A program made the position numbers and the translations under genes. A model generated the notes under the pieces. That model was not told the origin of the DNA. It did not search any database and saw only the letters and a list, made by a program, of their open reading frames with translations. From Ancylostoma caninum (taxonomy: Eukaryota; Nematoda; Chromadorea; Rhabditida; Ancylostomatidae), in the NCBI GenBank assembly GCA_037903475.1, contig JBAJFG010000187.1, positions 806,001-870,000 on the forward strand: DNA of 64,000 bases, given 5' to 3'. Below are positions 1-11,500 of this stretch, one piece after another (positions within the stretch are counted from its first letter, which is position 1; every line of letters starts with the position of its first letter).

Positions 1-1070
1 ATTGAGTTTTTCCACAAAAATGGGACGAATTCCCGCGTTACTCATCGAAGAAGATCTGGAATTTGTCTTTATTGTTGAGTTCTTCTGAAGCTGAACTATT
101 TTTTTTTTCGGGGGGATTCTAACAATCCATACTGTAAACATCGCTAATGCGGTTTTGTTGGTTTTGTCGTGGTACGGCATGTGACGAACGACAATTTGCA
201 ATCAGCTCTGAGTTATCCGTCCAGGAATCGATTACTGAGATTCCGCGCCGCCAGATTGCAGTGAATGATATGCTTAAAACACGTCTAAATTAACTATTTG
301 CCAGCAGTTTGTGGACAATTTCGTGGATTTTCGTTTTTGCGACAGATTTTGATCATTCGAGACGTATTACTTTCCATTTTCTGGAACCATGCTGTGATCT
401 GCTTTATACCAAAGATCACCACTGGACAGCATCAAAAACTCGTCCATCAAGGCCAGCTTCTAGCGGCAACGCTTGGCGCTTTCTATTTCGTTGAACGGCA
501 GAACGTAGTGTGATTTCATTACAACTCTCTTCGTATGAAGTTGTGCATTCCTATGTGTGTCATTCGGAAATGTGTGAAATTCTTCGCTTTGGGTTCCAGA
601 GACTTCGTTTTACACCCTGTTACCGTCTTCTTTTCCCTTGCTAACGATTTGATATTTTGTCCTCACAGATCCTTGAACTCTCGGCTCATCCCATACTGCA
701 GTGGTTTACAAAATGAACGGAATCGAAGATTTGTGTGCGCAATTGCAACTTCTCTATTTTCTTAGATGCTGATGGGTCCCAACGTGAACTAATGTGCTTA
801 TAATAAAAATTTCTGTAGTTTGAATTTTGAGATTCAGAGGCCTGGATACTCTTACCTTAGCTACGATCTGTTCACTAAGAACATGCACTGTAGATCGCGC
901 CCGAATTGATCGCAGGAAGTGATCCGCCTCGCTTGCCGCGCCGCACATTCGATTGGGGCGCGATCTGAGGTGCACGCACCATGTGAGCAGTTGTGTACGC
1001 ATTAATGGAGTCTCCCTGGTCATAATGGCGTTTGTGGCGGACCTCTGTTTCGAGTTGTGTAGTGGGCTTC
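1..1070. other. Upstream sequence, no gene seen
   Basis: I see no coding exon or RNA gene here. The short open frames lack recognisable domains and many start at GTG or TTG rather than ATG. A GC-rich patch near 930-970 has the motif TTGCCGCGCCGCA, which recurs at 2713 and in related form near 42676, 51739 and 52488, so it looks like part of a dispersed repeat. Confidence 0.5.
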
Positions 1071-1225
1071 ACTGCGGATGATAGTTGAAGAGAAATTAGA
1101 AAACCAAAACCAAAACGTTTTGAAGTATGCGATACTATACGATGCACCAAGTCACAACTTAGGTGCTTGCTGTTTAGTGTATAGATTGCAAGTTTATGCA
1201 CCGATATTCGAGTAATGTATTTGAG
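1071..1225. repeat. Diverged dispersed repeat, copy 1
   Basis: This segment matches 2297-2440 in the same orientation. Shared blocks in order are a GAAGAGxxxTTAGA motif, CATGCGATACT/TATGCGATACT, ACAACTTAGGTG versus ATAACTTGGGTG, and GTTTAGTGTA followed by ATTGCAA. The copies are clearly diverged, so this is an old repeat of unknown class. Confidence 0.5.
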
Positions 1226-2296
1226 ACCGACTATCACACATCCGCAAATATGCGGCATAGTATAGCCTTTTTCAAACGGGACGATAGTTGAGTATTCCTG
1301 CATTTTGCCTATTTTTCAATTCGCCTTCTACAACTGCTACACACCTTCCTACTCTATTTTACTCTCTGTCATTTTTCTGTCTGTCTTCCCCAGTGGTACA
1401 AACTATAATTCTATTCAAAAATTCGCACAATAAGTCAGAATTTCCCATTAGAGTAGTATATGCTTTATATTAGGTCCCCAGCACAACTGCAGCCTATTCC
1501 TCAAGCTGCAGGAGTAGAGGGCATGTGCATAAGACTGCAGCTCGAGGATTATAGTGCACGGTAGTACACTTAACAGTACGCATCCAATATTTGCTGATCG
1601 CCTTGCTGAAGACTTGGTGTGTTCTCTTTTTGCTTTAGTTTTTTCCCTCTAATTGTTTTCCTTCTCGTGTCCCTGCAGAAGCAAACTTTTTACAGTCGAT
1701 TGTCAAAGTTCGAAGGTAAACGAGCACTCGTATCTTGAGTTCCGGCACTCTCACTCCGCTATCAATGTTGTGTCAGCAGAATCTGTCGTTGAAATGCATG
1801 CGACTGAAAGCGGTGTTGATCATATATCGATTCCTGACACAGGTTGGAACTGCAGCCTGCGAGAAAGGAGTGTAATTCATGTCTTGCAGAGATTTTTAAT
1901 TCAAACTAGAGCAATAATGGACAGAAATGTACCGTGTAACAATGTAGAATTGTCCGAGTTGCGGTGAGAGCAAACAATAGGGATCGATCGAAGTCGTCGT
2001 GATGTTACAGTTCCCGGATTCGTGTTTTGGGAACTTGTTTTATCTGCGCTGTAATTTCTGTCCCCGGGGTTATTTTTCTTTAATTCTTTACCCAGTACTT
2101 ATTACTGCTATTGATTCAGTTTACATGATATGTCCCAATTCTTTCGTAATTTTCTTTCGGAATTATTTACGCATCGCTATTGTAATATGTTCAGGAATAG
2201 GGCCAAAATCGTAGCGGTTGGTAACTCGCTTCCATGGAATTTCACAGATTTCTTTGCGCCCTACCCAAGGCTTTGAACTATTATACCGCGTTTTAG

Positions 2297-2440
2297 CAAG
2301 GGTGGTAGTCGAAGAGGAGTTAGAGGAAAAATTTCTTCAAACATGCGATACTCAACCAGACAACACGGCATAACTTGGGTGTTTGTCGTTTAGTGTACAA
2401 TTTGCAATGCTGTGCATGAACACTCAATTTTCGCAGCTTT
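2297..2440. repeat. Diverged dispersed repeat, copy 2
   Basis: Second copy of the repeat at 1071-1225, about 1.2 kb downstream in the same orientation. It keeps the ATGCGATACT and GTTTAGTGTA blocks. No coding potential is seen. Confidence 0.5.
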
Positions 2441-2707
2441 TGGCTCAGGCTATATCACAACCATGATGTCTTTGGCAGCTTTAAATCTAATGTAATAAGC
2501 TTGAGCAGGACTGTAAATCCTTCCGTTTGAATTCACTTTAGTCATGGTCCGATATGCTACTGGAATACCGCAGAGAACGGCGTTGAACTGCGTGTGCGAC
2601 CGCACGCACACGTCACACTGCGGCGTCGCGCGGTTCCTAAAATTTGTTAAAGACTGGATGTACGGGCATCTGGTTGCACAAGACATGTCAACCACGATTG
2701 AATTCCT

Positions 2708-2771
2708 CGCGGCTTGCCGCGCCGCATAACGCTGCGCCTGTGGGGTGTTGCGGCGCGGCAGGCCGCGTAGA
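2708..2771. repeat. GC-rich inverted repeat
   Basis: The arms CGCGGCTTGCCGCGCCGCA and TGCGGCGCGGCAGGCCGCG face each other across about 25 bases and could form a near-perfect stem. The flanking DNA is AT-rich, so this is probably the core of a MITE-like element related to the GC-rich palindromes near 42670, 51740 and 52482. Confidence 0.55.
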
Positions 2772-2779
2772 TGCGATGC

Positions 2780-5289
2780 AATCGTGATTGGCGTTCCTTG
2801 TAATAGATTTTTATCTGATCTCCTTTTTAATCATTAGCGGAATCAATAGCTTCAGCCATTATTTTCGCAATTCACCAGGTCCTTCGTGAGGAAAACCAAC
2901 GGTCATGGAATAGAGTGAAATTCTGTGGGCCAAACCTAGTTTATACTGTATTTTCGTTGAGTACACACTCCACATTTGCTTATCCACCAACGCGTATTTG
3001 ATCAGGCCGTGAATTTTGTTACATAGACCTTTGTTTTGGAATTCAAAGCATTTTGCGGTTATTTGTCGCAGAATTCTGACTTACTTGTCACAGAAATTCT
3101 GTGTATTTTATCAGTGTTCATGATTATAGATGGGAAGTGTCACCCCACTTACATGGTAGAATTTTTCCTGTCACGCGTCCCGCCGGAGTGGATAACACGG
3201 GGGCAGATTTGGAAACAATTGTGGCCAATTAAGCAGACGATTTGATAATGGTATTGGTATTGACTACAGTACAGCCCCTCCCCTCTCCGCAGTCATCCCC
3301 TATGCTGAGATGAGGAAGAGGCCTAGCTGGCTGCCTGTCACATATGGCACTGAGCTTCCTGTCTTCTTTCTTACACAAGTAAGGTTTTATTAGATGATTT
3401 TTTTGTCTATGTTATTTCATAAAAAAAAACCCAGTGGCATCTCATTATATTTAATGCGAAAGTTTTGATCTTTCAAATAATAGTTGGGGAGTTGGTAACA
3501 ATAGACTGTAGGATCAGGCCATCCTCGTAAGAAATAGGAGTCGAGATTGGCATGAAGGAAGCACAACAAAAGCGAATTAGAGCTAGAATGTAGCAAGATA
3601 CGCTTCCCTTTCGTTTTTTTGAGCCCTTATCAAAATAAATTTGTGTGATCGAGCTAATTTAATAGCTAGTTACCTGTTGGTTAAAAATAGGTCAAAAACG
3701 AGGGAATGTGGATTTATCGAGGCTTGGAAAGACTTTAGAAAAAGTGCTATCATTATGAAAGGAAGGAAATTGGTCAAGTTTCAAGAGGATTTTACTGCTC
3801 TAGTTGTTACGAGACTCTTTTTTGATTTTTTCTCTTCTTCTTTTCCTCCTTCTTCATTTTTTCAGCGCCTGCTTCAGCCGTGAGCTGGAGAGAGTGCAGC
3901 TCTTGTTTCCTCTTAAATTTTCTATCTTTTCATGATCTTATCCCATTTCACCGTCTTCCTTGTGTTCCAAGTCTTTGTTCCAAGTCTTCTTGTAGTTTCA
4001 GGTTGTGAGGTGTTTGGTTGTCCTGATAGATTTCTCACCTTATTCTTTGAATGATCATGATAAAGCTAAATTTGTGTTTCTCTTCGGCTCGCAACATCTT
4101 TAGATTAGGATTCTTTAGATTCCAATTTTTTCTATTTTTTAAATTTTTTTCCCGAAGTCGTAATATTGATACTAAAGTCCAGTTATCAAGAAAGAAAAGT
4201 TCTTTTCACGATTTTTAAAATATTTTCTCTTTTATCTTGACGATATGATATGTTCTAATGTTTTGGCTTTGATCGTGCTCTTTCTTCCGACATCTTGGTT
4301 CAGAAAGGCTGATCTGCTCTGGTCTTTGAAATTATTCTCTCTCTGATTTTCCTGATATTGCACTCTGAAGCTGACTTGCTCAAATATGGAAAGTTCATCA
4401 ACTTTTTCCTGAGACCTCATATTTCTGCATTTATTTGAAAACAGCTGCCACGAAATTGATGACATACCTTTGTTGTTGTTGGTTTTTCTTCTCTTGAATT
4501 CATTCAAATCAATTAATTCGATTTGCTAGTGTTGAATGAAACTTTGCAAAGTTTTCATACACAACTTGCACAACTTTCAAGCGTCCGGGGAATTCGCTAA
4601 AATCCCATTTCTCTTCATAATCCTCGTTGCCACCAATGCATTTGTTCTCATTATCTCTATCAGCAGCAGACTGGTTTGCTAGAATTTTATAAATAGTTCA
4701 CTTGATTCTCCAGAATCGATCTTTATGAACTGAAAGGGACATGAGTTGCTAATGAGTTTAGAGACAGAATAGAGTTTCGTTGTCTCTAATCAAATATTGT
4801 GGGAATCGGTCCTCCGCTCGAAGCACTGTTCAGGTTTTACACATTTCCTGGCGCTGGTCATTACCACTCAGGCAGTTTGCGCAGTATTGTTGGTTTACCT
4901 TGATGTTTGATGCTAATTTATAATATACTGACCATGTTTGTTCCTTTTCCGGAAAATTTCATGGAGACTTTCTTCTATCTCCTCAGTGCAGGATGATTTC
5001 CTCCATAGTATTTTCCTTTTTTTGCAGCAGGATCATTGCTCTGTACTGCTTTTTTTTTACTTTTCTTGCTCTTGAACTTATTGCTGGCATGATATTCTAA
5101 AAAAAGGGGAATCTCCTCAATTTTTTTTTTACAATTATGGTGCTGATTGAATTTTTCTAACTTAACCGTGTGGGTTGTAGAATAGCGGGTTTTTCCTATA
5201 CTTCTTTCATGAGGTGCTTCATCCATAACACGTTCGTTGGCTTCTCCTTCCTACTCCTTATTCGCATTTTTTGTCCCTTTTTATTAATT
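2780..5289. other. Pyrimidine-rich upstream DNA, no gene supported
   Basis: This is AT-rich, T-rich DNA (especially 3800-4200) just upstream of the first zinc transporter exon. It may hold that gene's promoter. Minus-strand open frames at 4232-4507 (no ATG at its 5' end) and 4975-5226 (ATG start, lysine-rich, 83 codons) arise where the + strand is T-rich; neither shows a known domain. I support no gene here. Confidence 0.4.
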
Positions 5290-5305
5290 CTCAGTGCTAT
5301 TTCAG
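5290..5305 (+). promoter_or_regulatory. Splice acceptor abutting the ATG (possible spliced-leader site)
   Basis: The sequence TGCTATTTCAG ends exactly before the ATG at 5306, and another TTCTCAG lies about 12 bases further upstream. In nematodes an acceptor directly before a start codon with no visible upstream exon usually marks spliced-leader trans-splicing. A cis-spliced non-coding first exon further upstream cannot be excluded. Confidence 0.45.
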
Positions 5306-5518
5306 ATGCCGTCGAACCCTGTTTTCCTCTCCGACACTAACATCGACACTCGTATGCTCATCGAAGGCGGCGTGGCGACGCTGGCGAACGGCTCCACATA
5401 CCTGAATGGTGGAATCGGAAGAGTGGATGGTGACGGCGACTCGATTAGCTCTTCTGACGATGATTCCACCGGACACTGCCACTGGACCGCAGAGGATCTA
5501 CGTCAGAATCAGTCTGAG
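5306..5518 (+). CDS. Candidate distal first coding exon of the zinc transporter (His-Cys-His N-terminus)
   Basis: A 71-codon open frame runs from an ATG flush with a TTTCAG acceptor to a GAG|GTACGG donor in phase 0. It encodes an acidic, Ser/Asp-rich stretch followed by [11 protein letters not shown] His-Cys-His motif just before TM1 is characteristic of the N-terminal tail of ZnT2/3/8-type transporters. The phase 0 end fits the phase 0 start of the TM1 exon at 34367. C. elegans ttm-1 makes two isoforms differing at the N-terminus, which suits two alternative first exons. The implied intron is about 28.8 kb. The alternative is that it begins a different gene whose other exons I failed to see. 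Confidence 0.6.
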
Positions 5519-8500
5519 GTACGGTTTTCAGTTCCTTTTTCTACCTTTTCTTTGTGTAATTGGGACATATGTTGGTTTCATTAGGAAATGTGGTAAGCGG
5601 TGTGCTTCTTGATTTCCTTATCAAGCTACAGACAACTGTTCTTATTTTCTGGAGAGCATCGGGTCATAATCGATGGGATTATCGCATCGAGGCGAAAGAA
5701 CGCCGGTTTGCGAAGGGCCGAGTGTTGTGCCATTATCACTGGGACGGTGCCGAGAACGGTGAAGTTCTGGCAGTTTTATTGATCCTACGATCAGAGCTAG
5801 CAGATGCAAGGTTAGTTAGAGGCTCGGAGAGTGGGACTACTCCATGTTCCAAGAGAAAAAGCTGTCAGATTTGGAGGCTAGGTTGGAATGAGTGGGTTTA
5901 GCCGTTTGCACATGGTGTAAGGAGCCAGTTCTGGAGGTTTCCTCCGGAATAGGTGTTGGTTAATGAAACTATTGGCCGCATGCATCACTGAGATTACCTT
6001 AGGTAAACGTGTTGACGCTCCATAGTTAACACGTGCGTCAACACGCTTACCCTGGGTAATCTCATTGATGCATCGTGTGGCACATACCTGAGAAGAGAAA
6101 GTTCGTCAAGGAAATTGCATCGTTGGATATTTTAGAAACGTGTTTTTTTAATGATACGTCATGGTTTGGTCAAAATTCACCCACATCATCTCCGTCAGCG
6201 TCGAGTAGATTCATCACGCGCCCGGATGCATCATTGAAAGGATGGGTAATCTCACACCCTTGGATGTGATCAGCCACAGGTAGCAGTAGCACTCGTCAGC
6301 ATGTTCACTTAAACGTGACGCTATCTGAGTACAGACAGCGTCACGTCTAGGTGATCATGTTAACGGGTACCAAGTAGAGGGTAAGTTTGGGTACGTTTAC
6401 ACGTGTACCATGGGTAATCTCAGTGCTGCATCCGGGCTGTGGTTTGTGTTCGGTGAGGACAATGTGACTGTATTTGATATTTTAGTGATCTCAAAGCTCA
6501 TCTCGCGATCGTCAAACAGAACCAGATTACGCGTATCAGACTTGCTGAGCTAAAATTGTCAGCTGAAACGCAATAGTTTAGCTCAAATTACTTCATACTA
6601 CTGTTATTTGAATAGGTTCAGTTGGGATCTTATATATAGGAATGGAGTTCACAAGAGTTTTTCTAAAAGAAAAACCTCTAAATCTCACTATGGTCTGTTG
6701 TGTAAAAGGGATGACCTGCTACAGTGAAATCGTGACTTTGGGCTTTGAACAGTGACTGTATAAAGGAAAAATACGGAAATACAGCAGCACTAGAAAGAAT
6801 ATGGGAAAATGGGTTGAGGTGAAGCGTCGGAGCAGGGAGTTGATGTGCGGATCATCAGCTATTCTAATACTAAACATTTTAGAAGTAGTGAGAGTGAAAT
6901 TCTTCAATATTTGTCATTTTCACGAGATTTTGGCGTGGTAACGATGCCAATGCATTCTCGAACTGTTTCTTGTGGTGAATGTGATTTCTTTTTTTGTCCG
7001 TGGTTGTTGCCTTGTACCCTCATTCGGCTTCGATTCTCTTCTTTCTGCAATTTCTGAGTTATTGGTCTGGTGGTCTATTGTTGAGCACTTTTAACTGCTC
7101 TAAAAGAATAAATGCGACCTGATTGATGGGGACCCACAATTTCGCCTTTTCTAATGGCACAGGAGCACGTTAACTAGTGGCAAACATTGCAGTTCGTCTA
7201 AATTTGAATTTATGTTGATCCATGGGATTGATGGGTTTTGGATTGCGTTGCGAGCAGGGAATTTTTCACGGAAATCCATGTGATGCATGCATAGAATTTG
7301 TATTGCATTGGAAAGGATCATTCATTGATCTGCTCAGCAAACCTGAGAACCGTATTTGCATGAGATTGAAGGATGTAAATCCCACGATTAAGACACGCGT
7401 GCTTATGCAAATTTTTAACCAATAGTTCTATACCAGCAATGCTCAAATCCGTGCAAAGCCTGTGCATATCCAGGAAAAATCCACGATTTTCTCATTCCCA
7501 TGCAGGCATTCCGCATGGCTATGCATAGGATTGCTGGTGTAGAACTTCTGTACTGATTAAAAAAAAGATTTGCACGAGCTATGTTTCCGGGATTCGTAAA
7601 CACCGATATAGCTCAGTAATCACGCATGAAAATCGGGGGTTTGTTGTGATTTGGTGATCTGAACCTGGATCTATGGAATGATGCGAGACCATACCAGCAT
7701 ATAATCTATGGTGTTCTGCTTATCCTAGAGTTGCAGAGGTTTGGATAGTCATCTATGTATGCGAATAATTCTCGCTGCACTTGGTGAATGTTGCATGAAT
7801 CCTGGATCTGGTTTGTGAACTGTTCCGATACATGGCTGCTATCTACGCAACGTTTTCCATATTCGGGAAGAAAAAGTTTTTTTTTAAACATGTGTCTAAG
7901 CAATCAGATGCGCACGTAAAATATTGTGGTCCTGTGAAGATTCTCCTTTGGAAACTAGTCAGACTCGATGACATGGATTGTTATTCCTGAAAATTGCATG
8001 CTACTTGCCAGATAAGTGAAATCACGCAAATTTTGCTTCTCTGTGAACTGTATAGGATCTTCTAGGTCCTGTTCCACTAAGATTTATTCGTAACTCTTCA
8101 TGCCTTCGGATTATTGTATGAACCATATTTCTGGACCTTCAACCGTTCGAAGATGTCGCGCTCCGAAACAGCAGTGGTATAATGCTCTCAAAAACCTAAA
8201 TAGTTGTCATTTTTCTTTTTCCACCCTCGTTTTGAAGGGTAGGATTGTGCTCTTGCCACCTTATAGTAAAAGTGAATAAATGAATACGGTTAGAATCGTC
8301 AGCTAAGACTGATCACAATTTTCTTCCATAATTCCTTGCAAAATTGCCTGAGAGACCTGTACTTAAGCCTCCTATTTTGCGGAGAGTTGGTGTGTGATTG
8401 CGAGATATCTGCCATTTAGGCTATTATGGCGAAAGTGGAGTTATCCCTAGCGCCATTTACCTACCACCGACGGAATTCATGTGCTTACGAACTCTTCAAT

Positions 8501-11500
8501 CTCGCATCACTTTAATAATATATCGGAAATAATACACTGGTGAAGTAAGGCTTAGCCTGATCATGACACATGCGCTGTTGGTTAATTCTACCCACCGTGG
8601 TTGAGGCTACGGTTAAATACATCCGGAAGGTCCTTGCTATACCACTACCAAACACAACTTTGCCGTGAGCATTTTCATGAGTGAGCACCCTACTGGTGTA
8701 GTAAATAAATAACAAATAAATTATGATGGTTGCAAGCGACGCACCTAGCTTGGGTGTTTTGTGGCAGATGTCCAGTATTCACGCTAGCTTCCTTAAAAAT
8801 GAGGAGCTGGGAAGTGGTTTTCTCGGCTCTATTGCAACGTAAATCATTGTGACCAGTGTCGCTTGACGATTCCAAGAATATGAAGATCTCGAAAAAGGTA
8901 CTAGATGGATATTCTGTCGAACAAGAGCTATCCAGAAAATATCCAGAAAACCTTCAATTTTTCTACATGGATACAGAACAAAGGTGAGAACCTAAATATG
9001 CGTTGGTGACGTTAACAAACACAGGAAAGATGAACATTCTACAAAAAGAGCCTAAAATTACCATAATTTTGAGCCAACATTTGCACCCGATGCAGAGTTC
9101 GGGATGGATTAACCCCTGAAGAAGATTAGTGCCTAAATAATGAGGAACGGCCCCTCGTTCGAAACTCCCATGCAGTTTGCAGACGGTGGTTTGTGCTTGT
9201 TTTCTCAATTGCCCTTTCATGGGAAACTTTGCTATCTACAGGGTGCGGTGCTCAGAGATTAGCGCAGAATTCAGCGTGAGGTCACGGAAACAGCTGCGCT
9301 TGAGGCTGGGAATGTTTAGGACATTTAATGGATAAGCGTGTCCTTTTTTATAGTAATGAACAGCGCATTCCTCACTCGTGAGTGTGCAATGTTTTGTTAG
9401 ATTTTTCCTTCGTTCTTCGTTTGCTTGAAAAGGTTCAGAATCAAATGAATGAGAATGACCGGTCCAACACGCTGAGTCACGACTCTTGTATATAAAGCGA
9501 ATTTTATGGCGAACTGACAATTGGGTCTGTTAATGCGGGTCTTTCGAGGGCTCAGGTCCTTCCAGATGTCTTGGTTTCTTCATTTGCCGTGGAAAAAAAG
9601 CTGTTTTCCTCGAATTTTATGATGCTGATGAAGTTCCTTGTTGGCTTGACTCATCGGTAATGGGTCGGTAGTTGAGGTTTTGGCGTCTAGGTTGATTTGT
9701 TCCCTGATTTTGAAATAGATTTGGCAACAGAATTGAAGTTTTCAAGCCGTTGCAGTGTCCAGGTAGTCGTCCACTTTCCGTTTTTGAGACTGGTTTAATA
9801 TAAATATATTCTGGGAGGGACCAGTTCTCGCATTTATATAGCCGCTTGGATATAACATAGATTTGGTCCTTCACATCGCTAAGGTCATTCTGGCTTTAAC
9901 GATCTTGAGCTGGTGACCTCAGTTTTTACTTCTGCTTTTCCTCTTTCCAACTTTCCAATGGTTTGATATCATTCGATGTTCACTTGTGGGGACCAGTTCT
10001 CGCCAGCCACCCGCAGCAACCTAGGTGTGGTAGAACGATTGTACAAAGATCGGAGTTTTGGCATTGACAAAGCTCAGCGTCGTGATGCTGACAGTGCTAA
10101 GTTTGGTCCAAGTTTAATGTCTTGCCAGGGACCAGTTCTCGTTTTTTAGTAGCTGTTTCGCTAGTTTGGAAGCTTGGCCTGCCTGCATTTCTGAGATCAT
10201 TCTGGCTCTCACGGTACTCAGCTGGAGGCCTTATTTTCACTTCTACTTCTCTTCTATCTAACATTCTACTAGTCTGATGTTTTTGTCAACTGTCGGGGAC
10301 CAGTTTTCGCGTTAGGTTGCAACTTAAGTACGGTACACGAATTAGAATTTCAGTCTTGTGGAGGCTTACTGCTTAAAGTTTCAAGGTTGCTAGGGTTCTA
10401 CCTTGAGCGGTATTCACTTGGAGCCCTTATCTTTCACTCCTGGTTTTCCTCCATCGAACCTTTATTACTATGATCAGGGTCAAGCATGACGATGGGAAAA
10501 ACCGACCCTCAATACGACCCCCTATTTCCTCGTCCAACCCCCACGTTTTCACGACCCTCCCCCCCACGCAAAAGAAACACATTAAAAACCCAAAATTGAA
10601 ACTAAAACAACGTTGAGGTCGATATATGTCCTTCCTTATCCGATCGGACCATACTGCCAGCAGTCATAACGTGTCAAAACAGGACTGATTGGCAGCTCAT
10701 GCGAGGAATCAGTTTCAGCGTTGGCATTTGCGCGCCCACGGGTTCGATTCCCAGCGCCTCCAAAAAATTTTTGCACAGGTTGGAACCGTTCAGGATTTAG
10801 TGTAGAGTGGAGAGGAGGGAAAGACTTAAAAATGAAGTGAGGGAAGCGAAGTCGATCGATAACACATGCTAGAATTCGCCTACAGGGGACGCCAGTTTGT
10901 GGAAAACTAGGGTTACTTATACCTCGCACTGAGGTTCTCTGACTCGAAATCAGCGAATGTTTTTCTATCTGTCCATATAGGACGATCAGCTCTATCTTCT
11001 GCCAGAGTTTCAGTTTTCTAGACCTTCATATTTTTTTGGGAGCTCGATGGGAAATCGATGGGAAATTTTGCGAATTTCCCATCGATTTCCCATCTAAATT
11101 GCGGAAAAACGAGCGAACTTCGTGGAGCCAGATTCTGTATTCAGGTGGGAAATTTCCTCAACTAGAACTCATAAAAGAAAAGTTTTTGTGATATCTGCAA
11201 ATTGCTTCTTAGTGATTTGCCAAAGAGATTTACTCCATTTTCACAATCTGTTCAAATTGCGAGGTTTTCACTTCTTCAACTTCTATGAAGAGAGTTTGCG
11301 TTTCACCGAAATTTCACTACCTTCACGTAATAGAGCTCCAAGCATTGATTCTTCATCCCCATTATCGCACCCCAATAATTGCTCCTGCTTGCGTGAATTG
11401 GATGGGAAATTTCCCCTCGGAGACCCAAAAAATTGACAAATTTCCCATCGAGCTCCCAAAAGCATATGAAGATCTAGAAGATTAAAACTCTGGCAAAAGA

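Noticed and set aside
4232..4507. 91-codon minus-strand frame
   Set aside because: It begins at TTG, lies in low-complexity DNA and shows no domain.
4975..5226. Lysine-rich 83-codon minus-strand frame divergent from the zinc transporter
   Set aside because: Its composition follows from a T-rich + strand; no recognisable family or splice continuity.
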